Shown here: positions 15,447 through 23,190 of the stretch, piece after piece
Layout: each line of letters starts with the position of its first letter
Position numbering within the stretch: position 1 is the stretch's first letter
Assembly: GCA_905203045.1 (NCBI GenBank)
Contig: CAJKUH010000001.1
Coordinates: 186,001-250,000, forward strand
Length of the DNA: 64,000 bases
Reading direction: 5' to 3'
From: an uncultured Eggerthella sp.
Lineage (GTDB): Bacteria; Actinomycetota; Coriobacteriia; Coriobacteriales; Eggerthellaceae
Position numbers and translations under genes: made by a program
Notes under the pieces: generated by a model
What the model was told of the DNA's origin: nothing
Database searches by the model: none
The model's input: the letters and a program-made list of their open reading frames with translations, nothing else

Positions 15447-15610
15447 TTGGCAAAATAATCGACTTGGGAACGATTGGCTACGCCGATTCCAAAAAGAAAA
15501 GGCACGATAAGCAACAAAATAAATCAATTTGTTGCTTATCGTGCCACTCAAAAGGGCCTTCCGAGCTGTTCGAGACTCAGGTATCGTTCCCAAGTCCACT
15601 TTTTTGCCAC
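15447..15610. repeat. nested inverted repeat around the terminator
   Basis: Outside the 18-bp terminator stem, GACTTGGGAACGAT (15461-15474) and ATCGTTCCCAAGTC (15583-15596) form a 14-bp perfect pair. Similarity continues outward for about 15 bases (TTTTGGCAAAAT against TTTTTTGCCA). The whole 160-base unit is palindromic at two levels, like a miniature element or a double terminator. The remaining 15220-15446 shows no gene. Confidence 0.6.
15490..15545 (-). terminator. terminator of the Gfo/Idh/MocA gene
   Basis: An 18-bp perfect stem (15501-15518 with 15528-15545) with a 9-base loop. Read leftward it is followed by TTTTCTTTTTGG. It lies about 95 bases after the oxidoreductase stop. Confidence 0.88.
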
Positions 15611-15638
15611 GAAAGGTCCCTTTTCTGGTTTTCGCCGG

Positions 15639-16718
15639 CTATTTGGGTGCTTCGAGCTGCTTTTGCCGCTGCTGATGAGCGGCCCATGTTATGCGCAGGG
15701 TATTCAAGGCGTTGTCCAGCGTGCTGGTGCAGATGCAGCCGGGCTTTCCTAAGAGCTCGTTCACGATGTCTTGTATCTGCCCGTTGCCAGGATAGCTTTC
15801 CTGCGGGATGGCAAGCTCTTCGGTGATGAGCTTGGCTTCCTTCCTTACGCCGCCCATTACGCCTTCGTGCGCCACAGCGCTGACATCGGCCAGCGTTTCA
15901 ATGTGCAAGGGCGCTGCGTTGTCGTAGTACGAGAATTCGACGCTGCCCGCATCACCGTAAATCAGGAACCGGTCGATAGCCTTGTACGTGGCGTAGCACC
16001 AAATGCCGGAAACCATCACGCCTGCTTCAGTGACGGCGGAAAGTGAAACGGTGTCTTCGGCGGGGTAGCAGTGGGTGGCGTTGCCAACCTCCAACTTGAA
16101 GTCGGTGATGGTGCCGGTAAGGAAGGCGATAAGGTCGAGCATGTGCGCGTCGCCTTCGTAAAAATGGCTGCCGCCGGAAACCTCGGGGCGCACGCGCCAG
16201 GGCTTTTCGGCTTCAGGCAGGCGCTCTTCGGCCGTTTGCCGTTGCGTGCGAATAACCTGAACGCCGCGGACTGTACCGATTTTCCCCTGGTCAAGTAGTT
16301 GTTTCAGTGCTTTGTAACGTGGCATGCCGCGACGGTAGTGGGCTACGAAGCAGCGTGTTCCGCTTTTCTCAAATGCGGCTTTGATTTCCTGCGCCTCGTC
16401 CCAGGTCAGCGCGATGGGCTTTTCCAGATAACAATGTTTGTGGGCCTTTGCCACGGCAAGCGCGTGCTCTTTGTGACAGTTCGGCGTGGTAGCCACGTAG
16501 ACGATGTCGATCGTTGGGTCGGATAGAAGCTCTTCGAGCGTATCGTAGGCGCGGCCGTGCCCGTGGCGCTGCACCCAGCTTTCCGCCTTCGATTTCGTGC
16601 GGTTCCAAATGCCAGCAAGCTCGGAGTGTTCGGCCAGGTAAAGGCCGGGGCCGTTCTTCGTTTCCACCACATCGCCGCAGCCGATAACGCCCCAGCGGAT
16701 AACATCGTTCCCAGACAT
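15639..16718 (-). CDS. Gfo/Idh/MocA family oxidoreductase
   Basis: An NAD(P)-dependent sugar or inositol dehydrogenase-like protein of 359 residues. The Rossmann nucleotide loop is IRWGVIGCGDVVETK, the hinge motif is YLEKPIAL with the catalytic-type lysine in EKP, and the C-terminal alpha/beta domain has GGSHFYEGDAHMLDLIAFLTG. The start at 16718 has GGGAGG at the right distance. It stands alone between the rhamnose operon and an M20 peptidase, so the substrate cannot be inferred. A role in sugar or cyclitol oxidation is the family default. Confidence 0.87.
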   Translation of the reverse strand: MSGNDVIRWGVIGCGDVVETKNGPGLYLAEHSELAGIWNRTKSKAESWVQRHGHGRAYDTLEELLSDPTIDIVYVATTPNCHKEHALAVAKAHKHCYLEKPIALTWDEAQEIKAAFEKSGTRCFVAHYRRGMPRYKALKQLLDQGKIGTVRGVQVIRTQRQTAEERLPEAEKPWRVRPEVSGGSHFYEGDAHMLDLIAFLTGTITDFKLEVGNATHCYPAEDTVSLSAVTEAGVMVSGIWCYATYKAIDRFLIYGDAGSVEFSYYDNAAPLHIETLADVSAVAHEGVMGGVRKEAKLITEELAIPQESYPGNGQIQDIVNELLGKPGCICTSTLDNALNTLRITWAAHQQRQKQLEAPK

Positions 16719-16950
16719 GGTTCCTCCCTCGTGCGCCCGCTCCCCATGCGGTTGTGCGCAATCGTTTGGGTCAAGGGTAGCACGGGGCGAAAGGGCGGAA
16801 CCATTTCAACTCGCCGAGGTGTACCGGCAGGTTGCCGCGCACGGGCGGGATGGTGTCGCCGGGGAGTCGCGCATGGTAGAAAGGAGCATCGCGGCATGCG
16901 TCCGGTCTGCGGAATTTGGCCTTGCAGGCCGGAACGCGTTCGCCTTTCGG

Positions 16951-18192
16951 CTAATCCTCGTTCAAGAAATCGTAGGCGTATTGGGCGGCGGCGAGCGAGC
17001 CTTTCACCAGCACGCTTTCGTCTACCGTGTAGAAGCAGCTGTGCTGCGGATAGGCAGCGCCCACTTCGGGGTTGCGCGTTCCCACGAACACGAACACGCC
17101 GGGAACTACGTTCAGGTATTCGGAGAAGTCTTCGCCCGAAAGCGTCCCTTCGTAGTGGCATAGTGCGTCTTCGCCCAAAACCTTGGCGATGGATTTCTGC
17201 GCGCGTTCGGCGCAAGCGGTGTCGTTTGCCAGGCGTGCGTTTCCGAACGTCCATTCGAAGGTGGCCTTCGCGCCGAACGACTGGGCGGTTTCCTCCACTA
17301 CGTGCGCCATGCGTTTTTCCAGGTAGCCGCGCACTTCCGGCTTGAACGAGCGGATGGTTCCCGTAAGGTAGGCGGTACCGGCCATGATGTTGCGCGCTAC
17401 GCCGCCGTGGAATTCGCCGATGGTGATAACGGCGGGGTCGAAGGGCGAAACGTCGCGGCTCACGATAACCTGCAGCGCTTCGATGATGGCCGCGCCCACC
17501 ACAATGGCGTCGACTCCCTTGTGGGGCATGGCGCCGTGCGCGCTGGCGCCGCTGATGTCGATGCGGAACCAGTCGCAGTTGGCCATGCGCGGGCCGGCTT
17601 CGGCGGAAATGGTGCCCGCTTCGACTTCGCTCCAGATGTGTGCGCCGTAAATGGACTCGACGCCGTCGAGGGCGCCTGCCTTCATCATCATGCGCGAACC
17701 GATGGAGATTTCCTCGGCGGGTTGGAATATGATGCGCACCTCGCCTTTCAGTTCGCTTCGCAGCTCATTTAACATGCGCACGGCGCCCAGCATCATGGCC
17801 ATGTGACAGTCGTGGCCGCAGGCGTGCATGACGCCCTCGTTCTGGGAGGCGAAGGCGGCGCCAGTCTGCTCGGTTACCGGAAGAGCGTCGATATCGGTGC
17901 GCAGGGCCAGGCGGTGATGCGGCTTGCCCGCTTCGTCGTAGGCGCCGGGCGCTTCGCCGCGAATGGTGGCGATGATTCCCGTTTCGCCTGGCCGGATGTA
18001 GGAGATGTCCATGGCATCCAACTCGGCGGCCAAGGCCTTGGTGGTTTCGAATTCATGAGCGGAAAGCTCGGGGTGGGCGTGGAAGTAGCGTCTTTTCTCG
18101 ATAACGTACGGCTCAACTTCTGCCGCCAGCGCCTGAATGCGAGCGGTGAAGGAGTCTGCGTTGTTGAGGGAAGGATCCTGCGCGTTGGTCAT
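16951..18192 (-). CDS. M20 family metallopeptidase / amidohydrolase
   Basis: A 413-residue zinc hydrolase of the IAA-amino acid / hippurate hydrolase branch, which releases amino acids from N-acyl conjugates. Visible features are KRRYFHAHPELSAHE, the metal-binding LALRTDIDALPVTEQTG and MHACGHDCHMAMMLGA, the catalytic FQPAEE, and the dimerisation-domain GASAHGAMPHKGVDA. The start at 18192 is preceded by AAGGTGG. The 232 bases between its stop and the oxidoreductase start contain no clear gene or terminator, so the two may be co-transcribed. Confidence 0.9.
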   Translation of the reverse strand: MTNAQDPSLNNADSFTARIQALAAEVEPYVIEKRRYFHAHPELSAHEFETTKALAAELDAMDISYIRPGETGIIATIRGEAPGAYDEAGKPHHRLALRTDIDALPVTEQTGAAFASQNEGVMHACGHDCHMAMMLGAVRMLNELRSELKGEVRIIFQPAEEISIGSRMMMKAGALDGVESIYGAHIWSEVEAGTISAEAGPRMANCDWFRIDISGASAHGAMPHKGVDAIVVGAAIIEALQVIVSRDVSPFDPAVITIGEFHGGVARNIMAGTAYLTGTIRSFKPEVRGYLEKRMAHVVEETAQSFGAKATFEWTFGNARLANDTACAERAQKSIAKVLGEDALCHYEGTLSGEDFSEYLNVVPGVFVFVGTRNPEVGAAYPQHSCFYTVDESVLVKGSLAAAQYAYDFLNED

Positions 18193-18512
18193 TGCGTACC
18201 ACCTTGTTGGGTTTAGCGATTTCGCCCCATTCTACAAGAAAGTTAACCGCAGTACGCGTGAATGCCGTGGGAGATTGGCTAAGCCCGCTGCCGCCGCGCG
18301 TTGGCATCGGCGGGCGTGTTGGGCGGGCGCTCCATAGTGGTTGGCATCGGTAGGCGCGTCGGGTCAGGCCTGCTACGGGTGGCTAATGTATTGGGCCATC
18401 GCGGCTGAATCGGCGAACGAGTTGGGCTCCCCGTGTTGAGGCCCATGGTGGGGACGTGCGGAAGGCCTATGGCTGAAGCGCTCGCCGTCTGGGCGCGCTT
18501 CGCTTTGCGGTG
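18193..18512. other. intergenic region with a short direct repeat
   Basis: About 320 bases without a supported gene. A loose direct repeat TTGGCATCGG(C/T)(G/A)GGCG occurs near 18302 and 18342; nothing else stands out. Confidence 0.45.
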
Positions 18513-18553
18513 GAAAAAGAAAAGGGCGCCGGCGTTATGCCGAGCGCCCTTTC
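18513..18553 (-). terminator. terminator of the MFS gene
   Basis: AAAGGGCGC pairs with GCGCCCTTT, with an inner CGGC/GCCG (18521-18553). Read leftward it is followed by TCTTTTTCC. Confidence 0.9.
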
Positions 18554-18575
18554 GGGATCCGAGCTCTGTTTTGTG

Positions 18576-19865
18576 CTAGTCCATCTTGCGGTTGATGCCG
18601 TAGCCGAAGAGCTTCTTGGACTGGGCAGCAAGGTAGATGCAGAACAGAAGGCCGATGATGGAAGCCGCAAGCAACAGGCCCATCATGGTGTACAGTGCGC
18701 CGGTTTCGCCCATCGCGGTGGTCATGGCGCCAACGATGAAGGGCAGGAAGGTTGCGCCTACGCCCATGAAGGTCATGTACATTCCGGTGTTGCGACCCTT
18801 AGGACCGGGGCAATAGTTCTGGCGAACAACCAAGCCGGTCTGCAGCGCGCCGCCGGCGGCGAAGAAGCCGAGCAGGGCAATGGCAACGTAGACAACGGCA
18901 ACGTTGGGAATTACCAGCACCATAACCAGTGCCAAAGCGGAGAAGGCGAAGTCGATCAGCAGAACCTTCAGCGGGTTCCAGCGCAGCTTGCCCATGACAA
19001 CAGCCCAGAAGAACACGGCGGTGATGGAGCCGACGGTGTAGATGGAGGCCAGAGCAGCGCCGCCCATTTCGTCCAGACCGAGGTTGGCCATGCCGAATGC
19101 CTTGGTGTACTGCTGAGCGCCGTACATGATGAACATGCAGATGAACGCCATAACCAGAGTGAAGATCTGAACCAGGACGCCAGGCTTCTGCAGCATTGCG
19201 TCCTTGGCTGCCTGGATTTCGGCCTGAGCCTCGTCCATGCCGCCATCGCCTGCGGCTTTGGTGGCGCGCTCGTCGTCGTAGCGGAACGGCGTGATGATGG
19301 TCATGATCAGGCAAACCACGGAAAGGGCGATAGGCAGGTAGATGTTAACGTGCCAGATGTGGGGTGCGCTGAATGCAGCAACGAAGATGGGGTAGATCAC
19401 GCCCATAACGGAAACGGCGGCCTTGATGCCGATAACGCCGGATGCGGCGTACTTGGGCTCTGCCTCCTGTGCGGCAGGGTACAGGGCAGCGTCCCAGAAG
19501 CCAGAGGTTGCAACGCCGGAAAGGAACGCGGCAACGTAGCAGGCGGTGGCATCGGTAACCAACAGCATCATGGTGAAGCAGATGATGTAAGCAACGGCGC
19601 CGGCAACTGCGAACTTCTTGCGGCCTACGCGGTCGGAGAGCTCGCCGCCGATCCACACACTTACCAGCTTGCCGAAGCCCATGGCGGCGATGGCCATGGA
19701 AACCGCCGCGGAACCTGCGGTGGGGTCAGTGATGCCCCACTGGGTGTAGAAGTTAACCTTGTTCTGGCTCAGGATCAGCGCCTGGATGCCATAGGTGAAG
19801 TAGCACATGTACACCGTTGCCAGTGCAAAGCCATAGTGCTTGACCTTTTCTGCTGCTGCAGACAA
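18576..19865 (-). CDS. MFS transporter, substrate unknown
   Basis: A 429-residue major facilitator with about twelve hydrophobic segments. Motif A is GGELSDRVGRKKFAVAG. The first segment is YGFALATVYMCYFTYGIQAL, and GFWDAALYPAAQEAEPKYA lies in the N-half. A hydrophilic central loop (about residues 200-230, DDERATKAAGDGG) separates the halves. The start is the TTG at 19865 with AAGGAG six bases upstream; longer readings have no ribosome site. It has its own terminator and no enzyme partner beside it, so the substrate cannot be assigned. Confidence 0.88.
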   Translation of the reverse strand: MSAAAEKVKHYGFALATVYMCYFTYGIQALILSQNKVNFYTQWGITDPTAGSAAVSMAIAAMGFGKLVSVWIGGELSDRVGRKKFAVAGAVAYIICFTMMLLVTDATACYVAAFLSGVATSGFWDAALYPAAQEAEPKYAASGVIGIKAAVSVMGVIYPIFVAAFSAPHIWHVNIYLPIALSVVCLIMTIITPFRYDDERATKAAGDGGMDEAQAEIQAAKDAMLQKPGVLVQIFTLVMAFICMFIMYGAQQYTKAFGMANLGLDEMGGAALASIYTVGSITAVFFWAVVMGKLRWNPLKVLLIDFAFSALALVMVLVIPNVAVVYVAIALLGFFAAGGALQTGLVVRQNYCPGPKGRNTGMYMTFMGVGATFLPFIVGAMTTAMGETGALYTMMGLLLAASIIGLLFCIYLAAQSKKLFGYGINRKMD

Positions 19866-20413
19866 TTCGTTCTCCTTACATTCTTTTACGGGTATTCGGC
19901 TCGTTTGAAACGAAGACGGTTTCCCCTGCAAGGAGCCTCCCTCTGGCCCACTATGACGCCTTGGATTCGTAGAGTCCGCCGCGCTTTGTGCGCAGCGTCT
20001 GTGTACTCTACTCTTCGCGAAAATACCGAACATGTTCGCTTGATTTGCCTAGTATTCATTTCGAATGGGAAATTGATAGCTGCAGGCTATGATACGAGGA
20101 AAAGGCCAGAAGTTGGACGAAATTGAACAGATTCATTCGCCATTTTCATTCAATTTCTATGAATTCATTTCTTACGGGTATGGATAGGTAACGAATGGCG
20201 CTGCAGGGCGGGTAGCGCTGCCAGCGGGTGGTATTCTAAGGAACATTGAGAGAATCAAACGTCCTTGACGTCAATGTTGCCGCCTGGCAAAGCGAAAGCG
20301 AAATGTCCTTTGGCGTGCGAAAATGGCGCCGGCCTGAGGGGAGGCCGCAAGGGCATAAGAGAGGGGCGCCCGGCATGCTTGCCATGCGGGCGAAGTAAAC
20401 GGAGGGATGCTTG
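19866..20413. other. intergenic region between divergent genes
   Basis: About 550 bases that should hold the promoters of the leftward MFS gene and the rightward zinc-ribbon gene. It contains a 12-bp perfect palindrome CGAACATGTTCG (20027-20038) and an AT-rich stretch at 20110-20180 rich in ATTCATT-like words. No gene is supported. Confidence 0.4.
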
Positions 20414-20761
20414 ATGAGTTCCAAGAACAAGAACCAGAAAACCAACCCCAATAAAAAGAAGAAGAACGCGGAACCTGAGATCATCTGCCCTTATTGCGGC
20501 GGAACGAACTTCGAGTACACCGCTGAAAAGCGCCGTATTCCCAGCAAGTGGTACGTGCATGTTGTTACGGCGGTTGTGATCGTTGCCATCGCCTTCGTGA
20601 TGCCGTACTTCTCTATCGCCTTTGCCATTGCCTATTTGGTGCTGACGTTCATGCCGCGTAAGGTTTTGGTGGGCACGTGCAAGGACTGCGGCGAGGAAAC
20701 GCTGTTCAACCGCCCGGAAGACGGCAGCATGAAGCCGAAGTTCGACCAGCCTTCCCTGTAG
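20414..20761 (+). CDS. small zinc-ribbon membrane protein
   Basis: A 115-residue protein. The lysine/asparagine-rich N-terminus (to about residue 20) precedes a CPYCGG knuckle near residue 25. Two closely spaced hydrophobic segments follow (HVVTAVVIVAIAFVMPYF and IAFAIAYLVLTFM), then a CKDCGEETL knuckle near residue 93. The two CxxC pairs could bind one zinc on the cytoplasmic face, with the helices as a hairpin between them. I do not recognise a named family. The start at 20414 has GGAGGG seven bases upstream. It stands alone. Confidence 0.8.
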   Translation: MSSKNKNQKTNPNKKKKNAEPEIICPYCGGTNFEYTAEKRRIPSKWYVHVVTAVVIVAIAFVMPYFSIAFAIAYLVLTFMPRKVLVGTCKDCGEETLFNRPEDGSMKPKFDQPSL

Positions 20762-20904
20762 TGCTTGGGGCTTGGCTGAAAGCATGATAGCCAAGCGTTG
20801 ACGGAAACTGGGGTTTGGCAGGGCTCGGGCCTGGCAAAAGGCTCCGGCGCAACATCGGCTGATGCAGGCTTGTGAACCAGCCTTGGTTCCTATGCAAAGA
20901 AGCA

Positions 20905-20944
20905 AAACAAAGGGCACCCTCCCGCACTGCAGGAGGGTGCCCTT
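20905..20944 (-). terminator. terminator of murB
   Basis: AAGGGCACCCTCC (20910-20922) and GGAGGGTGCCCTT (20932-20944) form a 13-bp perfect stem. Read leftward it is followed by TGTTTTGC. It is 240 bases after the murB stop; it may also serve the rightward zinc-ribbon gene. Confidence 0.8.
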
Positions 20945-21184
20945 CGTGGATTTCGGACTATGCCCGGCTCGGCACGTTGGCTTGGTTGGTGGCGATAGCT
21001 CTCTGCTAGCGCGGACGGCAGGCGCAGGCCCGGCAGCAAAACGCTGGAGTGCCGATTGTTGGCATGCGCGGGACATTGCCGATGCTGGCGGCGCCGGCTT
21101 GCAAGGCTGCGGCGGCTGCGATGCAGCCTTGGCGAGAATTTGGCCTGGCTCGCGCGCCGTCAAGCCGTCGTTTAGATTCGTGCC

Positions 21185-22096
21185 TTAAAAGCCCCACATG
21201 CGCACTTCGGTTTCAAGCGTTACGCCGAACTGCTCTTTTACGGCGGCTTGAACATCGCGGATAACCTGCAGAACATCGGAAGCGCTTGCGCTGCCCGTGT
21301 TCACCACGAAGCCGGCGTGCTTGGTGGAAACCTGGGCATCGCCCACCGAATGGCCCTGCATGCCGGCATCCTGAATCAGCTTGCCGGCGAAGTATCCTTC
21401 AGGGCGCTTGAACGTGCTGCCGGCGCTGGCCATTTCCAGCGGCTGCTTGGACGAACGGCGTTGGGCCAAATCGTCCATCTTCGCACGAATTTCCTCGGGG
21501 TTGCCAGGCGCAAGCTGCAGGGTGGCGCTCAAAACAATAAGCCCCTTATCGCTCATCATGCTGTGGCGGTAGCCCCAGTTGGCTTCGGCGGCGGGAACTT
21601 CGCGCACCTGCCCATCGGGGAACAGACAAGTAACCGATACTGCCACGTCTTTGAACTCGCCGTCGTAGGCGCCTGCGTTCATAATGGCCGCTCCGCCGAT
21701 TGAGCCGGGGATGCCGCTGGCAAACTCGTATCCGGCAAGGCCCGCATCGAGCGCAGCATGGGCAACGGCTTCGTTGGTGGCGCCCGCCTGTGCTTTGATG
21801 ACGCTGCCCTCCACAGAAATACGCGCCATGCGCTGGCCAATTTCGATAACGACTCCCGGCAGGCCCGCATCGGAAATGAGCAAGTCGCTTCCGCAGCCGA
21901 TTACCCACCAAGGTGCGCCGTTCTTCTTGGCGGCTTCGATGGCGGCAGCTACGTCAGATGCTTCGCTGGCGCGCACGAAAAACGTTGCGGGGCCGCCGCA
22001 ACGGAACGTGGTGTGCTTGGAAAGGGGTTCGTCTCGCAGCAGATCGTCGCTGGCGAAGATGCTTGCGAGGGTGGTATCGAGTGCTTGCTTATCCAT
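21185..22096 (-). CDS. murB: UDP-N-acetylmuramate dehydrogenase
   Basis: The FAD enzyme that reduces UDP-GlcNAc-enolpyruvate with NADPH to UDP-MurNAc in peptidoglycan synthesis. It has 303 residues, the length of the type II enzymes. FAD-binding stretches are LSKHTTFRCGGPA, WVIGCGSDLLISD and the ASGIPGSIGGAAIMNAGAYDGE region. The C-terminal domain contains SAGSTFKRPEGYFAGKLIQD, which carries the proton-donor serine position, and ends VRMWGF. The start at 22096 has only a weak ribosome site. It is 218 bases downstream of a TetR gene on the same strand. Confidence 0.95.
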   Translation of the reverse strand: MDKQALDTTLASIFASDDLLRDEPLSKHTTFRCGGPATFFVRASEASDVAAAIEAAKKNGAPWWVIGCGSDLLISDAGLPGVVIEIGQRMARISVEGSVIKAQAGATNEAVAHAALDAGLAGYEFASGIPGSIGGAAIMNAGAYDGEFKDVAVSVTCLFPDGQVREVPAAEANWGYRHSMMSDKGLIVLSATLQLAPGNPEEIRAKMDDLAQRRSSKQPLEMASAGSTFKRPEGYFAGKLIQDAGMQGHSVGDAQVSTKHAGFVVNTGSASASDVLQVIRDVQAAVKEQFGVTLETEVRMWGF

Positions 22097-22314
22097 TGAT
22101 CATCACGCCTATCGTGAGGGTTCGGAAAGGGGCTTTGCGCGGCGGCGTTCCAGTGCGGCAAACGCGTTGCGGTGCCCTTTGCTTACTTATATATAGTGAG
22201 AACAAATTCGCCTAAGTGTAGCGCAAATGCGTGGATCATATAAGAAGCAACGGAAGGCGCGGCTTCTGGCTCTTGGCAGCGAACGAAGCGAAAGCACGCT
22301 GCGCCCGCTTGCGC

Positions 22315-23028
22315 CTACTCTGCCTGCTTCGGCAGCAGCTGCTCCGCCACGGCGGCAACCTTGCGATAGTCGCCATCGGGGTTCAAGCTTTTGATACTGT
22401 TGTTCGTAACGGCAATCATAAGCTCCACGCTTTCCTTGCGTCCGCCCAGTATCCATCCCTGCAAAACGCTTACCGCTCCGCCGGCGATGAAGTCGAACTG
22501 GTAGTTGCACACCGTTTGGCATGCCTGTTCCACGTCCGGCCCAACAAGTCCGCGCGCTTTCAATTGACCGGAAATGGTGTTGAACACATCGGCGTTGCGC
22601 ATGCAGGCTTCGCGTATCACGGCAAGAATGGCGGTGAAGAACGAATTGTCGCCGTCTTTCGAGAACACGATGTTGGAAATCTCTTCGTTTTCGTCAAGGT
22701 AATGGTAGATGTCGCCAATGAGCCCGCGATATTGCCCATGCGCCAGCTCTTCGCCGCGGGTGTCAACCATGGCACGGCATGTTTGGCATAAGTAATCCTG
22801 CAGGTGCTCGTACATGTCGAAAATGTCCTGGTAGTGCGTGTAGAACGTGGCGCGGTTCACATCGGCAAGCGTGGTGAGCTCGGTGACGGTTATGGCGGTA
22901 AGAGGCTTTTCCTGCAACAGCGCAATAAGCGCCCTCATCAGCGCTTCGCGCGCGCGTCGCGTGCGCCGGTCAAGCCCGGTGCCGTCGAAAAGCTGTTCCG
23001 GGAGTGCACGCGAAGAGGTTTCTTTCAT
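22315..23028 (-). CDS. TetR/AcrR family regulator
   Basis: A 237-residue repressor-type protein. The helix-turn-helix is ITVTELTTLADVNRATFYTHYQDIF (about residues 45-70), preceded by the RRTRRAREALMRALIALLQEKPL helix. The remaining helices form a ligand-binding domain of the C-terminal TetR_C_33-like kind, with EISNIVFSKDGDN. It is divergent from the MMPL exporter at 23191, with 162 bases between them. This is the classic arrangement for a local repressor of a pump. Confidence 0.9.
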   Translation of the reverse strand: MKETSSRALPEQLFDGTGLDRRTRRAREALMRALIALLQEKPLTAITVTELTTLADVNRATFYTHYQDIFDMYEHLQDYLCQTCRAMVDTRGEELAHGQYRGLIGDIYHYLDENEEISNIVFSKDGDNSFFTAILAVIREACMRNADVFNTISGQLKARGLVGPDVEQACQTVCNYQFDFIAGGAVSVLQGWILGGRKESVELMIAVTNNSIKSLNPDGDYRKVAAVAEQLLPKQAE

Positions 23029-23190
23029 GAGGGTCGCTTTCTTTTACAGATAAGTGCTCAGGTGTCGAATACCCGACAACCGCCGCATTGATTGCTTATT
23101 GTCCTTGAGGAAAATTCTTCGATACTTGTATGTTAATCGACATGTGATGAAAAACAACGGCAGAAAGCAATCTACGAAGGGGGAAGCAGA
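23029..23190. promoter_or_regulatory. divergent control region tetR / MMPL
   Basis: 162 bases between divergent starts. TGTCG (23063-23067) and CGACA (23074-23078) form a small inverted repeat, and CGAT..ATCG surrounds ACTTGTATGTTA near 23121. These are candidate TetR sites, not established ones. Confidence 0.35.

Noticed and set aside
16406..17254. 282-codon arginine-rich frame overlapping the oxidoreductase and M20 genes
   Set aside because: Shadow frame of two well-supported genes.
20027..20038. CGAACATGTTCG palindrome as a LexA box
   Set aside because: The spacing between GAAC and GTTC is two bases, not the four of Gram-positive SOS boxes, and no SOS gene is adjacent.
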